Assembly (NCBI GenBank): GCA_038750655.1
Contig: JBCDGZ010000137.1
Coordinates: 1 to 20,388 of the forward strand
Direction of reading: 5' to 3'
DNA: 20,388 bases
Source: JBCDGZ01 sp038750655
Lineage (GTDB): Bacteria > Bacteroidota > Bacteroidia > Chitinophagales > Saprospiraceae
The position numbers were made by a program, and so were the translations under genes. The notes under the pieces were generated by a model. That model did not search any database and was not told where the DNA came from. It saw only the letters and a program-made list of their open reading frames with translations. Of this stretch, positions 7,437 through 15,838 are shown one piece after another (within the stretch, counting starts at the first letter, position 1; each line of letters starts with the position of its first letter).

Positions 7437-9605
7437 ATGTTACTTATGAGAACAGCTATTTTACTCCTACTAGTAGCTATGAATTTCGTAGTTACAAAAG
7501 CCCAAGACCTGTCTTTCTATGCCGGCAACGCTGGCAACGAGGCTTTCTATGATGTCGTCCAACTATCCGATGGTACCTTTATCATCGCCGGAACAGCGGA
7601 TAATCTGGACTGGCTCCCCTCCAATGTTACTACCGTAGAAATCATCCCCGGAACGATTGCCAATAATCAGGGAACCAATAAGCTGGGCTTCCTCATCCAG
7701 ACGGATAAGACCCTACAAAATATCCTGAATGTGGTCTACATCTCTGCCGGAGGAGTGGAAGATATTCGTTTTATCAAAACCACCAATGAACCCCGAACAG
7801 CAACGGGCGACCTGTACCTCAGCGGCAATACCAGTGATGCGAATGAGGGAGGTTATTTCATAGGCAAACTGGATAATAATTTTGTCAATGGTATTCCTAG
7901 CGAATTTGAATGGACCTACAATGTAAAATGTGCGGATGGAGATTATCCTAAATTGTATCATCCCTGGGATGTCGATTCGAAAGGACGAGTCTACTTCGTC
8001 AGAGGGGATTCCCATGATTGGAATTGGTCCGCCATGTACCGCCTGAATAGCCAAGGTGCCTTGGATGTTGTGGACAATTGGCGCACTCACTGGAAAGTTG
8101 GAGGCGGAGAGTTTAGAGGGACACCAGCCAATAGTTATGCAGGAGGGATACAAGAAATTGACTTTAGTGGTATCGTATTCAAGCGGGATGGCCGTTGCAA
8201 CTTACGCTCCTGGACCCAAAGCGACTACGACTTTGTATCGCCAGATGGTAATGGAGGCTCAAAGCAAGGCAAATGGCCCTTGGATGTTTTATTCGATGCT
8301 CCCTGCGATCCAGCCGGTAATACGCCTACTGATGGACCTGGATATACCGGCTACCGCCCCGGAAATGGAGCTACTTTTGGCCCTTCTTCTGTTTGTGTAG
8401 ATCGAAGAAATGATGATTTATATGTAGGGTTTAACGCCAAGAGTGTCTTACCGAACGGTAATCCTGACTTTGAACCGGCCTTAATGAAGATGAATAGTAC
8501 GGGCCAGTTGGTATGGTGGTCCAGGTTGTATCACGAAGTTAGAAATGATGGTTCGAAACACAATTCTTCTCCGGATCAATATATTGATGGTTTGGCCGTT
8601 GATTATTCCGTCCCTTTGCCCAATGGTACCGTTGTGGTCAATGCTAGATGCCACGGGAATAATGTAGAAAACTTCTGGGAAGGCAATACGATTTTTAATG
8701 ATCCCTCCCTTTCAAGTTATCAAAATCGATTCACCGGAACATCGGGTAATATCCATATCAGCTGGTTGGGAAAACTGAACACCAACAATGGCGATTTGAA
8801 GCACTGCACCTATGTGGCAGAAATGGGGCAGAATACGACCGGCATCGGCTCACCGCATTCTGATCCACTTCTTGATGGATGGCCAGACCCCAATAGTGGC
8901 TGGATGAATTTGAATACGACGAGATTGGTTCGCAACGCCATTAAAGTATCCGCAGATGGATCCGTTATCGTCTTAGGCGTAGGCAGAAGGCCCATGACTA
9001 CTCGTAATGCTTATTTGAAAATGCCTAACCCCTATTATGGAGGCTTCTCCGCCTGGTCATCATTTGTCCGTCAATACAATGCCGATTTTTCCCTCCCATT
9101 GTACAGCAGCATTATTCGAGGAACCTGGGATACCCTGGCGGCACAACCTCCCTTGAACGTTGAACTCTACAACTCCTTTAAGACCGAAGAGGGTATCGTT
9201 ATTGTCGGGAAGCATTTGGGAACGGAAGGGGAAGTCCCTGTCGATAATGTCCCTAATTGGGGAAGGGCGACCTTCGATGGAGAAAGTGCCTACCTCGCTT
9301 TTCTCAAAGCTCCTGAAATTCAGAATGCAGAGGATTCTCCAATTACCACCACAGTAAGTACGACTGACTTATCATCTACTGAAAACCGGCCCATCATCTT
9401 CCCCAATCCAACCAATGGTCAATTGCATATTCAATCAGCAATTCCGGTTGAATCGGTTCGCGTCTATAATCTTTATGGACAATTGGTGAAACAGCAAAGT
9501 ACTGCAACCACACTGGATTTATCCAATCTGCCCGCTGCTTTCTATTTTATTGAAATCGAACAGCAAGATAGTCAACATCACCTGTTCAAGGTATTTAAGG
9601 AATAG
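7437..9605 (+). CDS. Secreted protein of unknown function with type A T9SS C-terminal sorting domain
   Basis: A 722-residue exported protein whose function I do not recognise. An N-terminal signal peptide (MLLMRTAILLLLVAMNFVV, likely cut after TKA at residue 22) leads to the periplasm. ATG 7446 is an equally plausible start three codons in. The C-terminal ~71 residues (652-722) form a type A sorting domain: FPNPTNGQLHIQ, then VRVYNLYGQLVKQQ and LDLSNLPAAFYFIEI. Such domains direct export through the type IX system and surface attachment or release. The body has loose repeats in propeller style, such as VVQLSDGTFIIAGTAD, YLSGNT, FIGKLD, ALMKMNSTGQLVWWSRLYHEV and SADGSVIVLGVG, resembling proteins that log step-like SBBP/propeller blades. 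No catalytic motif was found. It starts 21 bp after trmD and its stop is only 4 bp from the stop of the opposing transketolase gene. Confidence 0.88.
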   Translation: MLLMRTAILLLLVAMNFVVTKAQDLSFYAGNAGNEAFYDVVQLSDGTFIIAGTADNLDWLPSNVTTVEIIPGTIANNQGTNKLGFLIQTDKTLQNILNVVYISAGGVEDIRFIKTTNEPRTATGDLYLSGNTSDANEGGYFIGKLDNNFVNGIPSEFEWTYNVKCADGDYPKLYHPWDVDSKGRVYFVRGDSHDWNWSAMYRLNSQGALDVVDNWRTHWKVGGGEFRGTPANSYAGGIQEIDFSGIVFKRDGRCNLRSWTQSDYDFVSPDGNGGSKQGKWPLDVLFDAPCDPAGNTPTDGPGYTGYRPGNGATFGPSSVCVDRRNDDLYVGFNAKSVLPNGNPDFEPALMKMNSTGQLVWWSRLYHEVRNDGSKHNSSPDQYIDGLAVDYSVPLPNGTVVVNARCHGNNVENFWEGNTIFNDPSLSSYQNRFTGTSGNIHISWLGKLNTNNGDLKHCTYVAEMGQNTTGIGSPHSDPLLDGWPDPNSGWMNLNTTRLVRNAIKVSADGSVIVLGVGRRPMTTRNAYLKMPNPYYGGFSAWSSFVRQYNADFSLPLYSSIIRGTWDTLAAQPPLNVELYNSFKTEEGIVIVGKHLGTEGEVPVDNVPNWGRATFDGESAYLAFLKAPEIQNAEDSPITTTVSTTDLSSTENRPIIFPNPTNGQLHIQSAIPVESVRVYNLYGQLVKQQSTATTLDLSNLPAAFYFIEIEQQDSQHHLFKVFKE

Positions 9606-9609
9606 AGGT

Positions 9610-11661
9610 CTAAGCCTTTCCCAGCAACTCCTTCACCTGCTTAACCACATTCTCCGCTGTAAAGCCCAACTTTTCGTCCAAGACCTTATACGGTGCAGAA
9701 TGCCCAAAGTGATCCATGCCCCAGATTCTACCCTGGCTTCCCACCAAGCCTCTTAAGGTAACTGGCAAACCGGCAGTCAAGCCAAAGGTAGGCACACCCA
9801 CAGGAAGCACACTGGCCTGATAGTCAGCTGATTGATTGCGGAAAAGCCCTTCGCTGGGTGCGGACACCACCCGAACAGTAATCCCCTCGCCCTTCAACAG
9901 CGCAGCGCCAGCCAGCAAGGTGGAAACCTCCGAGCCATTAGCCACCAAAACCGCCTCCGGCGTCCCCTCGCCTTCCAACACCACATAAGCCCCCTGGGCC
10001 GCCTTCGCCGCCTGCTCAAAGCGATCATCGCCTGCAACATCCTGAATCGTCTGGCGCGAGAGGATCAAGCCACTCGGCGTATCTCCGTTTTCTAAAGCCA
10101 ACTTCCAGCAATGCGCCGTCTCGGCGGCATCGGCAGGGCGGAGAGCCAGAAAGCTGTTGCGACCAGAGTGGTTCTTCAGCTGCTCTAGCAAACGGAGCTG
10201 GGCTTCTTGTTCAACCGGCTGGTGGGTCGGCCCATCTTCGCCGACGCGGAAGGCATCGTGCGTCCAGAGGTGGATGACTTGCTGCTCCATCAGTGCGCAG
10301 ACACGCATGGCAGGTTTCATATAATCGGAGAAGGCGAAGAAGGTCGCACATACGGGGATGACGCCGCCGTGGAGCGCCATACCGGTGGCCAGGGCAGCCA
10401 TGGTCAGCTCAGCTACGCCAGCTTGTAGGAAGGCCCCGGAGAAATCGCCTTTTTTGAAAGCAGTGGTTTTCTTAAGGAAGCCATCAGTTTTGTCACTATT
10501 AGAAAGATCGGCTGAGGCAACGATCATATTTTTTACATTATCCGCTAAATAAGAGAGTACAGCGGAGGAAGCATTACGAGTAGCCGCATTTTCGGGCAGC
10601 TGAACGGCGCTCCAATCCAGTGGCGGCAGTTCGCCAGAAAGGAATTGCTGTAACTGAGCAGCGGCGTCGGAATTGCTGGCCGCCCAATCAGCATAGGCCG
10701 CTTTGCGCTGAGTGGCGTTTTTCTGCTTTTGTTGAAGTACATTTTTGTAAATATCGGCAACATCACTAAAGATTTCGAAGGCGTCTTCGGGATTACCGCC
10801 CAGGTTCTTGATCGTCTTTTCGAAGGAGGCTTTGGATTTGCTCAGCGGCTTGCCGTGCAGTTCCACCTGCCCTTCGTAGGTACTTCCGTCCTCCAATACC
10901 ACGCCTTTACCCATGATGGTTTTACCAATAATCAAAGTAGGCTTTTCCGTTTCGGCAATCCCACTGCGCAGAGCGCTGCGAATCGCCTGATGGTCATTGC
11001 CATCAATCGTCATGACCTGCCAGCCCCAGGACTCGTACTTCATCGCCGTATCCTCGGTAGTAACATCATCGACCTCGGTAGATAGTTGAATATCATTGGC
11101 ATCATAAAACATAATGATATTGCCCAATCCCAGATGCCCGGCAATCCGACCCCCACCTTGAGAAATTTCTTCTTGAATCCCTCCGTCAGAGATGTAAATA
11201 TAGGTTTTGTGCTCCATCACCTCCCCAAAGCGGGCAACGAGGAAGCGCTCGGCGATGGCGGCTCCGATGCCGAAGGCGTGGCCGAGGCCCAAAGGCCCGG
11301 AGGTATTCTCAATACCCCGCTCAAAATCGACTTCCGGATGCCCCGGTGTTGGGCTTCCCCATTGGCGGAAGTTGCGCAAATCATCGATGGTATAGTTGCC
11401 CAACAAGGCTTGAGTCGCATAGAGCATAGCCGACATGTGCCCGGCATCCAAAAAGAAGCGATCACGAGCCGGCCAGGTCATATCGTTAGGGTCGTATTGC
11501 AGGAATTCGGAGTAGAGGATATGCATAAAATCGGCGCCTCCCATCGGGCCACCGGGATGTCCGGACTTGGCTTTTTCGACCATAGCAGCGGCCAACATTC
11601 GGATATTATCTGATGCTCTTTCGTCGATTAAAGCGGAAGTGTCTAGCGATGAAGGATTCAT
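9610..11661 (-). CDS. tkt: Transketolase (Bacteroidota-type, 683 aa)
   Basis: This thiamine-diphosphate enzyme moves two-carbon units between pentose phosphate pathway sugars, for example from xylulose 5-phosphate to ribose 5-phosphate or erythrose 4-phosphate. It is full length, with the ThDP-binding N-terminal domain (about 1-330, including SGHPGGPMGGAD with His35, and GHMSAMLY with His75), the pyrimidine-binding domain (about 370-530, with the activating Glu in AGVAELTMAALATGMAL and the loop THDAFRVGEDGPTHQPVEQ) and a C-terminal domain (about 545-683). The cofactor motif that normally begins GDG reads SDGG here (158-161), continuing with EEISQGGGRIAGHLGLGN and YDAND. As far as I recall this variant is common in Bacteroidota transketolases. 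It lies downstream of xylBA, which produce its substrate, but after a 142-bp gap, so it may have its own promoter. Confidence 0.96.
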   Translation of the reverse strand: MNPSSLDTSALIDERASDNIRMLAAAMVEKAKSGHPGGPMGGADFMHILYSEFLQYDPNDMTWPARDRFFLDAGHMSAMLYATQALLGNYTIDDLRNFRQWGSPTPGHPEVDFERGIENTSGPLGLGHAFGIGAAIAERFLVARFGEVMEHKTYIYISDGGIQEEISQGGGRIAGHLGLGNIIMFYDANDIQLSTEVDDVTTEDTAMKYESWGWQVMTIDGNDHQAIRSALRSGIAETEKPTLIIGKTIMGKGVVLEDGSTYEGQVELHGKPLSKSKASFEKTIKNLGGNPEDAFEIFSDVADIYKNVLQQKQKNATQRKAAYADWAASNSDAAAQLQQFLSGELPPLDWSAVQLPENAATRNASSAVLSYLADNVKNMIVASADLSNSDKTDGFLKKTTAFKKGDFSGAFLQAGVAELTMAALATGMALHGGVIPVCATFFAFSDYMKPAMRVCALMEQQVIHLWTHDAFRVGEDGPTHQPVEQEAQLRLLEQLKNHSGRNSFLALRPADAAETAHCWKLALENGDTPSGLILSRQTIQDVAGDDRFEQAAKAAQGAYVVLEGEGTPEAVLVANGSEVSTLLAGAALLKGEGITVRVVSAPSEGLFRNQSADYQASVLPVGVPTFGLTAGLPVTLRGLVGSQGRIWGMDHFGHSAPYKVLDEKLGFTAENVVKQVKELLGKA

Positions 11662-11726
11662 AGATGTTTAAAGGTTTTTAGCGTATTGATTGAGAATAAG
11701 GCGTCCCGTTGTCGGCCGATTTTGCG

Positions 11727-11734
11727 CAAAAATA
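11727..11734 (-). promoter_or_regulatory. Candidate -7 promoter element for the transketolase gene
   Basis: On the minus strand the sequence reads TATTTTTG, an exact TAnnTTTG match, about 66 nt upstream of the transketolase ATG in the 142-bp gap after xylA. The nearest TTG lies only 12 bp upstream, so no normal -33 element is seen. It suggests transketolase can be expressed independently of xylBA. The rest of the gap holds nothing else I can recognise. Confidence 0.4.
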
Positions 11735-11803
11735 CAATTAGTTGCTCAATTCTTGTTTCTCAGCAGCCGCCAATCTTAAAGGATTTGTTCTAAAGTTGAG
11801 GAT

Positions 11804-13162
11804 TTACAGGTATTGATTGATGATATTTTCGAACAGCTCCTGGCGGCCACTCCGCATAGTCGGCTCTCCCCACTCCCGAGCGATGGCCGAAAGGGCTTCC
11901 AGCGTCAGTTGCCCCGCCTCAAAGGCCCGCCCCGCTTCACTGTCAAAAGACTGGTACCGCTCGGCCCGCAGACGGCGGTAGTCCGAATGCTCCAACAGCT
12001 CATCAGCCACCAGCAAGGCCCGCGCAAAGGCATCCATTCCTCCGATATGGGCGTAAAAAAGATCAACCAAATCTGTAGAATTTCGGCGGGTTTTGGCATC
12101 AAAGTTCACTCCGCCGCCCTGCAAACCGCCACTTTCCAAAATCACCAGCAGGGCCTCCGTCAGCTCGTAAATGTTGCTGGGAAACTGATCGGTATCCCAG
12201 CCATTTTGATAATCGCCTCGGTTGGCATCAATACTGCCGAGCATGCCCGCATTCGCCGCCACCTGTAGCTCATGTTGAAAAGTATGCAGCGCCAGTGTAG
12301 CGTGATTGACCTCGATGTTGAGCTTAAAATCCTGATCCAGCCCAAACTCCCGCAAAAAGCCGACGACGGTGGCCGCATCATAGTCATATTGGTGCTTAGA
12401 GGGCTCGGCGGGTTTGGGTTCGATGAAAAAATGGCCTTTGAAGCCTTGCTTGCGGGCGTAGTCCTTGGCCAGGTGCAGGAAGCGAGCCATATGCTCCAGC
12501 TCCTTTTTCATATTGGTGTTCAGCAAAGAGAGATAGCCTTCGCGACCGCCCCAGAAGACATAGTTTTCGCCGCCCAGCTTGATGGTGGCATCGAGGGCAT
12601 TTTTGACTTGGGCGCTGGCCTGTGCGACGACCTCGAAGTCGGGATTGGTAGCTGCGCCGTTCATGTAGCGGGGATGGGAAAACAGATTAGCAGTGCCCCA
12701 AAGCACTTTGATGCCGGAGGCCCGTTGCTTGGCTAGCGCATAGTCCGTAATACTGTCCAGTCGTCGGGTAGAAGTGAGCAAGTCGGGGCCTTCTTGTATC
12801 AAATCAAAATCGTGGAAGCAGTAGTAAGGGATGCCCATTTTGGTCATAAATTCGAAGGCAGCATCCATTTTGTCCCGGGCCTGCTGCAAGGGATCGGTCG
12901 CAGTTAGCCAGGGGAATGCCTTGGTGGGCATTCCAAAGGGATCGCCGCCGGTGCCGCCAAAGCTGTGCCAGTAGGCGACGGCAAAGCGAAAGTGGTCCTT
13001 CATGCTTTTGCCCGCAACCTCGCGGTTTTCATCGTACCATTTGAAGGCCAGCGGATTGGTAGACTTGGAACCTTCATATTGAATTTTACCAATCCCGGGA
13101 AAGTATTCTTTTTCGCCAGTCAGAATTCCGGCATTTGTTGATGGATTAGGCGTACTGCTCAT
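11804..13162 (-). CDS. xylA: Xylose isomerase
   Basis: XylA interconverts D-xylose and D-xylulose using two divalent metals in a TIM barrel. The 452-residue length and the N-terminal extension before the barrel mark it as a class II (long) xylose isomerase. Active-site residues are all present: His117 in CFHD (ring-opening base), Lys250 and Glu248 in IEPKPAEP, Glu284 and His287 in NIEVNHATLA, Asp312 in GSIDANRGD, Asp323 and Asp325 in GWDTDQFP, and Asp355 in GGVNFDAKTRR. The substrate-pocket segments AYWHSFGGTGGDPFG (64-78) and FWGGREGY (203-210) are typical. Its ATG overlaps the xylB stop as ATGA (13159-13162), so xylA translation is probably coupled to xylB. The transketolase gene follows after 142 bp. 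No xylose regulator or transporter is adjacent. Confidence 0.98.
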   Translation of the reverse strand: MSSTPNPSTNAGILTGEKEYFPGIGKIQYEGSKSTNPLAFKWYDENREVAGKSMKDHFRFAVAYWHSFGGTGGDPFGMPTKAFPWLTATDPLQQARDKMDAAFEFMTKMGIPYYCFHDFDLIQEGPDLLTSTRRLDSITDYALAKQRASGIKVLWGTANLFSHPRYMNGAATNPDFEVVAQASAQVKNALDATIKLGGENYVFWGGREGYLSLLNTNMKKELEHMARFLHLAKDYARKQGFKGHFFIEPKPAEPSKHQYDYDAATVVGFLREFGLDQDFKLNIEVNHATLALHTFQHELQVAANAGMLGSIDANRGDYQNGWDTDQFPSNIYELTEALLVILESGGLQGGGVNFDAKTRRNSTDLVDLFYAHIGGMDAFARALLVADELLEHSDYRRLRAERYQSFDSEAGRAFEAGQLTLEALSAIAREWGEPTMRSGRQELFENIINQYL

Positions 13163-14682
13163 ATTGATCCAGGTTTAAGGTATTGGGAAGCAATTGAATG
13201 ATTCAAAATATGGTGTAAATCCTCTAGCCAGCTGTCGTAGGCAGCTTGGTAGTGCTGAGTAGAAGCAGCCGGCCAGTAGGTTGTATCCAGCTGATTGTTT
13301 TGGGTGGCTTCTTCGATGGTATTGTAAATCCCTACCGCTACTCCAGCCGCCCGCGCCGCGCCTAAAGCCCCCGTAGTGGCCATCATCTCAATCCGGCTAC
13401 CCAGCAGACTAGCAATCGTCGTAGCAAAAGTTGACGAGCGAAACAGGTTATCATTGCCCACCCGCATCACTTCAAGGTTCAGCCCCATCTGCTGCATGAT
13501 TTGCATGCCGTAGACAAAGGAAAAGGCGATGCCCTCCAAGGCAGCGCGATAGCAATGAGGCTGGCCGTGGCGATTGAATTGCAGGTTGTTGATCTGCGCA
13601 CCGAGGGCACGGTCTTCCAGCATCCGCTCTGCGCCATTGCCGAAAGGCAGCATCCGCAGGCCTTCGGCCCCCACCGGAATAGTCGCCAACTGCCCTTCCA
13701 GGTCATCGTAGGACAGGCCCTCGCGGCTCATGTTTTGCTTAACCCAGCGGTATTGGCTCCCAGCGCCATTGATGCAAAGTAGGATGCCGATCCGGGGCAG
13801 CCCCGGCTGGTGGTTGATGTGGGCAAAGCCGTTGACGCGGGAACGAGGGTCGTAGGTGGGTTGGTCGACGAGGCCGTAGACGACGCCGGAGGTACCGCCG
13901 GTGGCGGCTACTTCGCCGGGGTGCAGCACGCCTAGGGAGAGGGCGTTATTAGGCTGGTCGCCGGCGCGGTAGCAGATGGGAGTGCCCAGGCGCAGGCCGG
14001 TTTGAGCAGCGGCGGCCTCTGTGAGCTGGCCTTGCAGGCCCAGCGCAGGACGAAGCTCGGGGATATGGGAAGCCTCTAGGCCATAATGATCCATGATCAA
14101 CTCCGAGAGCTGTTCTTTTTCAAAATCCCAAAACATGCCCTCCGACAGTCCAGTGATGGTCGTACAAATGGCTCCGCTGAGTCGCATGGCGATATAGTCC
14201 CCCGGCAGCATTATTTTATCGATGCGCTCGTAAATCTCCGGTTCGTTGTCTTTGACCCATTTGAGTTTAGAAGCGGTAAAATTTCCGGGAGAATTGAGCA
14301 GTTGACGCAGGCAATTTTGCTCCCCCAGGGCTTGAAAGGCCGAGCGACCGATTTCGACGGCGCGACTGTCGCACCAGATGATGGAAGGCCGCAGTACTTT
14401 CTGCTGGGCATCGACCAAAACAAGACCGTGCATTTGATAGGCAATGCCGATTCCGGCAATCCGCTGGGGGTCCACTTGTGTTTGTTGCAGTAACTCCCGG
14501 GTGGCCAGGCAGAGGTGTTTCCACCACATTTCGGGGTCTTGCTCGGCCCAGCCCTCTTGTGGAGCCGAGATGGCCATTTCCTGCCGAGGGTGCTGCGCCA
14601 GGCCAACGGATTGCCCCGTAGCCGAATCAAAGAGCGCAGCCTTGATAGAAGAACTACCAATATCGTATCCCAGTAGGTACAT
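13159..14682 (-). CDS. xylB: Xylulokinase (FGGY family carbohydrate kinase)
   Basis: XylB phosphorylates D-xylulose to xylulose 5-phosphate with ATP. The 507-residue protein has the two actin-like FGGY domains. The N-terminal one opens with YDIGSSSIKAALFD (phosphate-1 loop with Asp7) and carries the sugar-binding motif YQMHGLVLVD (82-91) and WCDSRA (103-108). The catalytic base Asp242 lies in YRAGDQPNNALSLG. The ATP-binding adenosine and phosphate-2 regions follow, with ATGGTSGVVYG (260-270) and the late GALGAARAAGVAVG. It is somewhat longer than the E. coli enzyme (484). The specificity for xylulose rather than another ketose is supported by the overlapping xylA gene, since the 4-bp ATGA overlap ties the two together. 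Phosphofructokinase is 19 bp upstream on the same strand. Confidence 0.95.
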   Translation of the reverse strand: MYLLGYDIGSSSIKAALFDSATGQSVGLAQHPRQEMAISAPQEGWAEQDPEMWWKHLCLATRELLQQTQVDPQRIAGIGIAYQMHGLVLVDAQQKVLRPSIIWCDSRAVEIGRSAFQALGEQNCLRQLLNSPGNFTASKLKWVKDNEPEIYERIDKIMLPGDYIAMRLSGAICTTITGLSEGMFWDFEKEQLSELIMDHYGLEASHIPELRPALGLQGQLTEAAAAQTGLRLGTPICYRAGDQPNNALSLGVLHPGEVAATGGTSGVVYGLVDQPTYDPRSRVNGFAHINHQPGLPRIGILLCINGAGSQYRWVKQNMSREGLSYDDLEGQLATIPVGAEGLRMLPFGNGAERMLEDRALGAQINNLQFNRHGQPHCYRAALEGIAFSFVYGMQIMQQMGLNLEVMRVGNDNLFRSSTFATTIASLLGSRIEMMATTGALGAARAAGVAVGIYNTIEEATQNNQLDTTYWPAASTQHYQAAYDSWLEDLHHILNHSIASQYLKPGSI

Positions 14683-14701
14683 GTGAGGGGGTTAAAAGCG
14701 A

Positions 14702-15796
14702 TTAATCTCCGAAGGAAATGCCCAGTGAGCGGGCCACATTGATGAGGTAGTGATCCTTTCCAACGTGGTTGTATTCGCTGATTGCTTCCTTGAGGGTGAC
14801 GCTACAAATTTCATTATTTTTAAAGGCGACCATCCGACCGAACTCCTCCTCTTTCACCATTTCGAAGGCTTTGACGCCCATAGAGCTGGCCAGGATACGG
14901 TCGAAGGCAACGGGCGTTCCTCCCCGCTGGATGTGGCCCAGTACGGTGGTGCGAATCTGCGGCATGCAGCCTTGCTCTTCCAGCATGGCCCGCAGCTGGT
15001 TGCCGACTCCGCCGAGCTTAATGTGTTCATCGCCAACGGACTTGGCTTTAGCCCCTACGACGGTACCATCTTCCAGCTTAGCGCCTTCGGCAATCACGAT
15101 ATTGACAAAGCCCTTCCCCTTGCGGTAACGCTTGTTGATTTTCTTGACGATGGTTTCAATTTTGAAGGGGATCTCGGGGATGAGGCAGAGTTCGGCGCCA
15201 CCGGCAACGGCGGTGTGCAGGGCAATCCAGCCAGCATCGCGGCCCATGACCTCCATGATCATCACGCGGTGGTGGCTCTCGGCGGTAGTCACCAGCTTAT
15301 CGAAGCATTCGGTGGCGATTTGTACGGCGGTACTGAAACCGAAGGTTAGGTCGGTAGCGGACAGATCATTGTCGATGGTTTTGGGCACGCCAACAATTTT
15401 CAGTCCCACCTCATGTAAAGCTTGAGAAATGGCTTGGCTGCCATCCCCTCCGATATTGACTACAGCATCGAAGCCCAGTTCTTTGATTTTTGCGACTAAG
15501 TCTTTCGAAATATTTTTCGTTCCCCAACTGCCGTCTTCCAACTGCACCGGATAAGACAAAGGGTTGCCCTTGTTGGTGGTTTTGAGAATGGTTCCTCCTT
15601 TAACGTGGATACCGGCGATCCTTCGGCGCGTCAGTTTCACCAGTTCCTGCGGTTCGCTCAAAACGCCGTTGAAGGCCTCAATGCTTCCCCAAACTTCCCA
15701 GCCGCCAGCGTGTTTTGCTGCTTTACAGATGCCTCTAATGACCGCATTTAACCCCGGGCAATCCCCACCTCCGGTTAAAACAAGCAGTTTTTTCAT
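14702..15796 (-). CDS. pfkA: 6-phosphofructokinase with mixed G/K donor-site signature
   Basis: The enzyme phosphorylates fructose 6-phosphate to fructose 1,6-bisphosphate. At 364 residues it is longer than the classic E. coli PfkA (320). Visible motifs are the nucleotide loop LTGGGDCPGLNAVIRG (8-23), IGGDGSQ (115-121), PKTIDND with the catalytic base Asp142 (138-144), MEVMGRDAGW (substrate-contacting Met/Gly/Arg) and LGHIQRGG. At the position of E. coli Gly104, where ATP enzymes have Gly and pyrophosphate enzymes Asp, this protein has Gly119, favouring ATP. At the position of E. coli Gly124 it has Lys139, normally seen in pyrophosphate enzymes. The Gly/Lys pair is known from ATP-dependent enzymes such as those of Streptomyces and trypanosomes, so ATP use is the likelier reading. 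It is 19 bp upstream of xylB and 42 bp downstream of the haloperoxidase gene, consistent with an operon. Confidence 0.94.
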   Translation of the reverse strand: MKKLLVLTGGGDCPGLNAVIRGICKAAKHAGGWEVWGSIEAFNGVLSEPQELVKLTRRRIAGIHVKGGTILKTTNKGNPLSYPVQLEDGSWGTKNISKDLVAKIKELGFDAVVNIGGDGSQAISQALHEVGLKIVGVPKTIDNDLSATDLTFGFSTAVQIATECFDKLVTTAESHHRVMIMEVMGRDAGWIALHTAVAGGAELCLIPEIPFKIETIVKKINKRYRKGKGFVNIVIAEGAKLEDGTVVGAKAKSVGDEHIKLGGVGNQLRAMLEEQGCMPQIRTTVLGHIQRGGTPVAFDRILASSMGVKAFEMVKEEEFGRMVAFKNNEICSVTLKEAISEYNHVGKDHYLINVARSLGISFGD

Positions 15797-15838
15797 TTTA
15801 GATTTTTTATTGGGTTGATAAAATGTAAATCTTCCGAA

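Noticed and set aside
14750..15349. 199-codon plus-strand ORF opposite pfkA
   Set aside because: Antisense shadow of a conserved phosphofructokinase, with no motif of its own.
14702..15796. Reading pfkA as a pyrophosphate-dependent enzyme from Lys139
   Set aside because: The donor-determining position has Gly119 rather than Asp, and Gly/Lys enzymes are known to use ATP, so a PPi call is not supported by sequence alone.
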